A DNA stretch of 7,465 nucleotides. Origin: Psychrilyobacter sp. GTDB lineage: Bacteria > Fusobacteriota > Fusobacteriia > Fusobacteriales > Fusobacteriaceae. The stretch covers positions 1-7,465 of the forward strand of contig JAGLEA010000138.1 in the NCBI GenBank assembly GCA_023145315.1, read 5' to 3'. The notes under the pieces were generated by a model, which was given only the letters and a program-made list of their open reading frames with translations, ran no database searches and was not told the DNA's origin. The stretch's first letter is position 1; the number at the start of each line of letters is the position of its first letter. Positions 6,551-7,465 of the stretch are shown here, piece after piece. A program made the translations under genes and the position numbers.

Positions 6551-6556
6551 AAGGAG
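6551..6556 (+). promoter_or_regulatory. Ribosome binding site of the second lipoprotein gene (decides the start)
   Basis: AAGGAG lies 5 nt before the ATG at 6562. The in-frame TTG at 6559 is too close to it and is not used as the start. Confidence 0.7.
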
Positions 6557-6561
6557 ATTTG

Positions 6562-7227
6562 ATGAGAAAAAATATTATTAAATTACTAATTCTATCTATG
6601 CTTATATTTACTGTAGGGTGCTCTTCTACAAAATTTTATGATAGAATGGATACAAATCCACAGGATATCATGAGAGGAGAAAACTCAAACGGTATAAAGG
6701 CAAGGGAATATTTGGAAGAAGTTTTAAAGACACCTCAAGGAAGAGAGATAAAAGCATATAAGAGAAATTTATTTTCAGCGGATAAGAAGCAAAATATATT
6801 TTTCTATCACACTTATTATGTTTTTTATAAAGATGGGAAATTTGAGCATACACTAGTATATACTGCAACTCCAGATGGTTCAGAGCATAATGGAATATGG
6901 ATGCTTGATGCTGATGCTGATATTCAATCGTATACTTTATTGAAATATGCTGATAACCCTTGGGACATGAATGAACTTTTAGGACCTGATGGCGAAAGTA
7001 TTAATCTTATTAATACAACACAGAACATTATTAATAGACTAGATAAGAACTTTAAATTTTCAGCTGTAGCAGGATTTAGAGATCTAGCATGGTACAATCA
7101 TGTCTGGATGTTTTTCTTGGCACCGCCACCAATTTTAGGATATACATCATCAATGATATATTCAATTAATCGGGATAATTGTATTTCTGCACTAGCAGAA
7201 ACTGTTGAATGGAATAAAATTAAATAA
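6562..7227 (+). CDS. Putative lipoprotein of unknown function
   Basis: I do not recognise the family. The 221-residue protein opens with a clear lipoprotein signal: positive MRKNIIK, a hydrophobic stretch at about 8-18, and lipobox TVGC with C20 lipidated, followed by SST, which suggests the outer membrane. Residues about 78-120 are rich in aromatic and beta-prone residues (IFFYHTYYVFYKDGKFEHT, then TPDGSEHNGIWMLDADAD). A second hydrophobic patch at about 182-194 holds the run VWMFFLAPPPILG. This could be a buried strand or a membrane-associated segment, but it is too short and proline-rich for a clear transmembrane helix. The only cysteine besides C20 is C207. It follows the MORN-repeat lipoprotein by 23 nt and precedes the hydratase gene by 14 nt, so the three are likely co-transcribed. 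A short-conserved Fusobacterium lipoprotein is the most that can be said. Confidence 0.75.
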   Translation: MRKNIIKLLILSMLIFTVGCSSTKFYDRMDTNPQDIMRGENSNGIKAREYLEEVLKTPQGREIKAYKRNLFSADKKQNIFFYHTYYVFYKDGKFEHTLVYTATPDGSEHNGIWMLDADADIQSYTLLKYADNPWDMNELLGPDGESINLINTTQNIINRLDKNFKFSAVAGFRDLAWYNHVWMFFLAPPPILGYTSSMIYSINRDNCISALAETVEWNKIK

Positions 7228-7241
7228 AAAGGAGAATTAAA

Positions 7242-7465
7242 ATGATAAAAAGTTTAAAAATAGGAGATTCTTACTCTTTTTCTAAAAAAGTAGAATCTAT
7301 CGATGTAGAAAAATTTGCTGATGTAAGTACGGATCATAATCCTGTTCATCTAGATGATGAATATGCAAAAGGAACTATGTTTGGAAAGAGAATAGCACAT
7401 GGAATGTTAGGAGTATCTTATATTTCCTCTATCTTAGGGACAAAATTTCCAGGAGAAGGAACAAT
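7242..7465 (+). CDS. MaoC/PhaJ-like (R)-specific enoyl-CoA hydratase (3' truncated by window edge)
   Basis: The ATG at 7242 follows AAAGGAG at 7228-7234, and the frame is open to the window end, giving 74 complete codons. Residues 25-42 (FADVSTDHNP then VHLDDEYA) match the hydratase 2 motif of hot-dog-fold MaoC proteins. D31 and H36 fall at the same positions as the catalytic Asp and His I recall for Aeromonas caviae PhaJ, and S62 also coincides. The following IAHGML block is typical. The family adds water to trans-2-enoyl-CoA to give (R)-3-hydroxyacyl-CoA. Crotonyl-CoA, an intermediate of lysine fermentation, is a plausible substrate, but that is inferred from context. Full MaoC/PhaJ proteins are about 130-160 residues, so roughly half is missing. 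Alternatives in the same fold include other thioester dehydratases. Confidence 0.85.
   Translation, partial: MIKSLKIGDSYSFSKKVESIDVEKFADVSTDHNPVHLDDEYAKGTMFGKRIAHGMLGVSYISSILGTKFPGEGT

Noticed and set aside
6668..6868. 66-codon open frame on the - strand
   Set aside because: It is antisense to the second lipoprotein gene, short, and without supporting features.

Overview
The window is a gene-dense, very AT-rich stretch with every supported gene on the + strand and short or overlapping junctions. It looks like a piece of a Fusobacteriota genome (Fusobacterium or a close relative such as Cetobacterium or Ilyobacter). This is inferred from the base composition, the strong AGGAGG-type ribosome binding sites, two lipoproteins that fit a diderm anaerobe, and a lysine-fermentation cluster in the gene order I recall from Fusobacterium. 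Genus and species cannot be fixed from the window alone.

Region 1 (1-4586) is the 3' part of a lysine-fermentation operon. It holds the end of kamB, then kamC (a MutS-family ATPase), kamD and kamE. KamD and KamE form the adenosylcobalamin- and PLP-dependent 5,6-aminomutase that turns L-beta-lysine (or D-lysine) into the 3,5-diaminohexanoate (or 2,5-diaminohexanoate) intermediate. KamB and KamC are the companion proteins assigned as the reactivase of this mutase. The other expected genes (kamA, kdd, kce, kal) are not in the window and probably lie upstream.

Region 2 (4586-5962) starts with a perfect 16-bp inverted repeat, followed by atoD and atoA. These encode the two subunits of an acetoacetate:butyryl-CoA CoA-transferase. 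In this pathway the enzyme moves CoA from butyryl-CoA to acetoacetate, which releases butyrate and gives acetoacetyl-CoA for thiolysis. It therefore closes the lysine pathway begun by the upstream genes. The hairpin leaves no room for a promoter between itself and atoD, so it is more likely a partial terminator, a processing or stability element, or the 5' end of a second transcript than a hard operon boundary.

Region 3 (5990-7465) carries two putative lipoproteins and the start of a MaoC/PhaJ-type hot-dog enoyl-CoA hydratase. The first lipoprotein is built from six exact 24-residue MORN-like repeats; the second belongs to no family I recognise. Gaps are only 14-27 nt and I see no terminator, so these genes may be co-transcribed with atoDA. 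A functional link to lysine fermentation is unproven, apart from the hydratase, which could act on crotonyl-CoA.

No stretch over 300 bases lacks a gene. I found no tRNA, rRNA, CRISPR array, insertion sequence or riboswitch. Four start codons were moved downstream of the longest open frame because a ribosome binding site decides them (812, 4648, 5303, 6562). The core of the window is a known system; the less explained parts are the hairpin with its possible promoter, the lipoprotein pair and the downstream hydratase.
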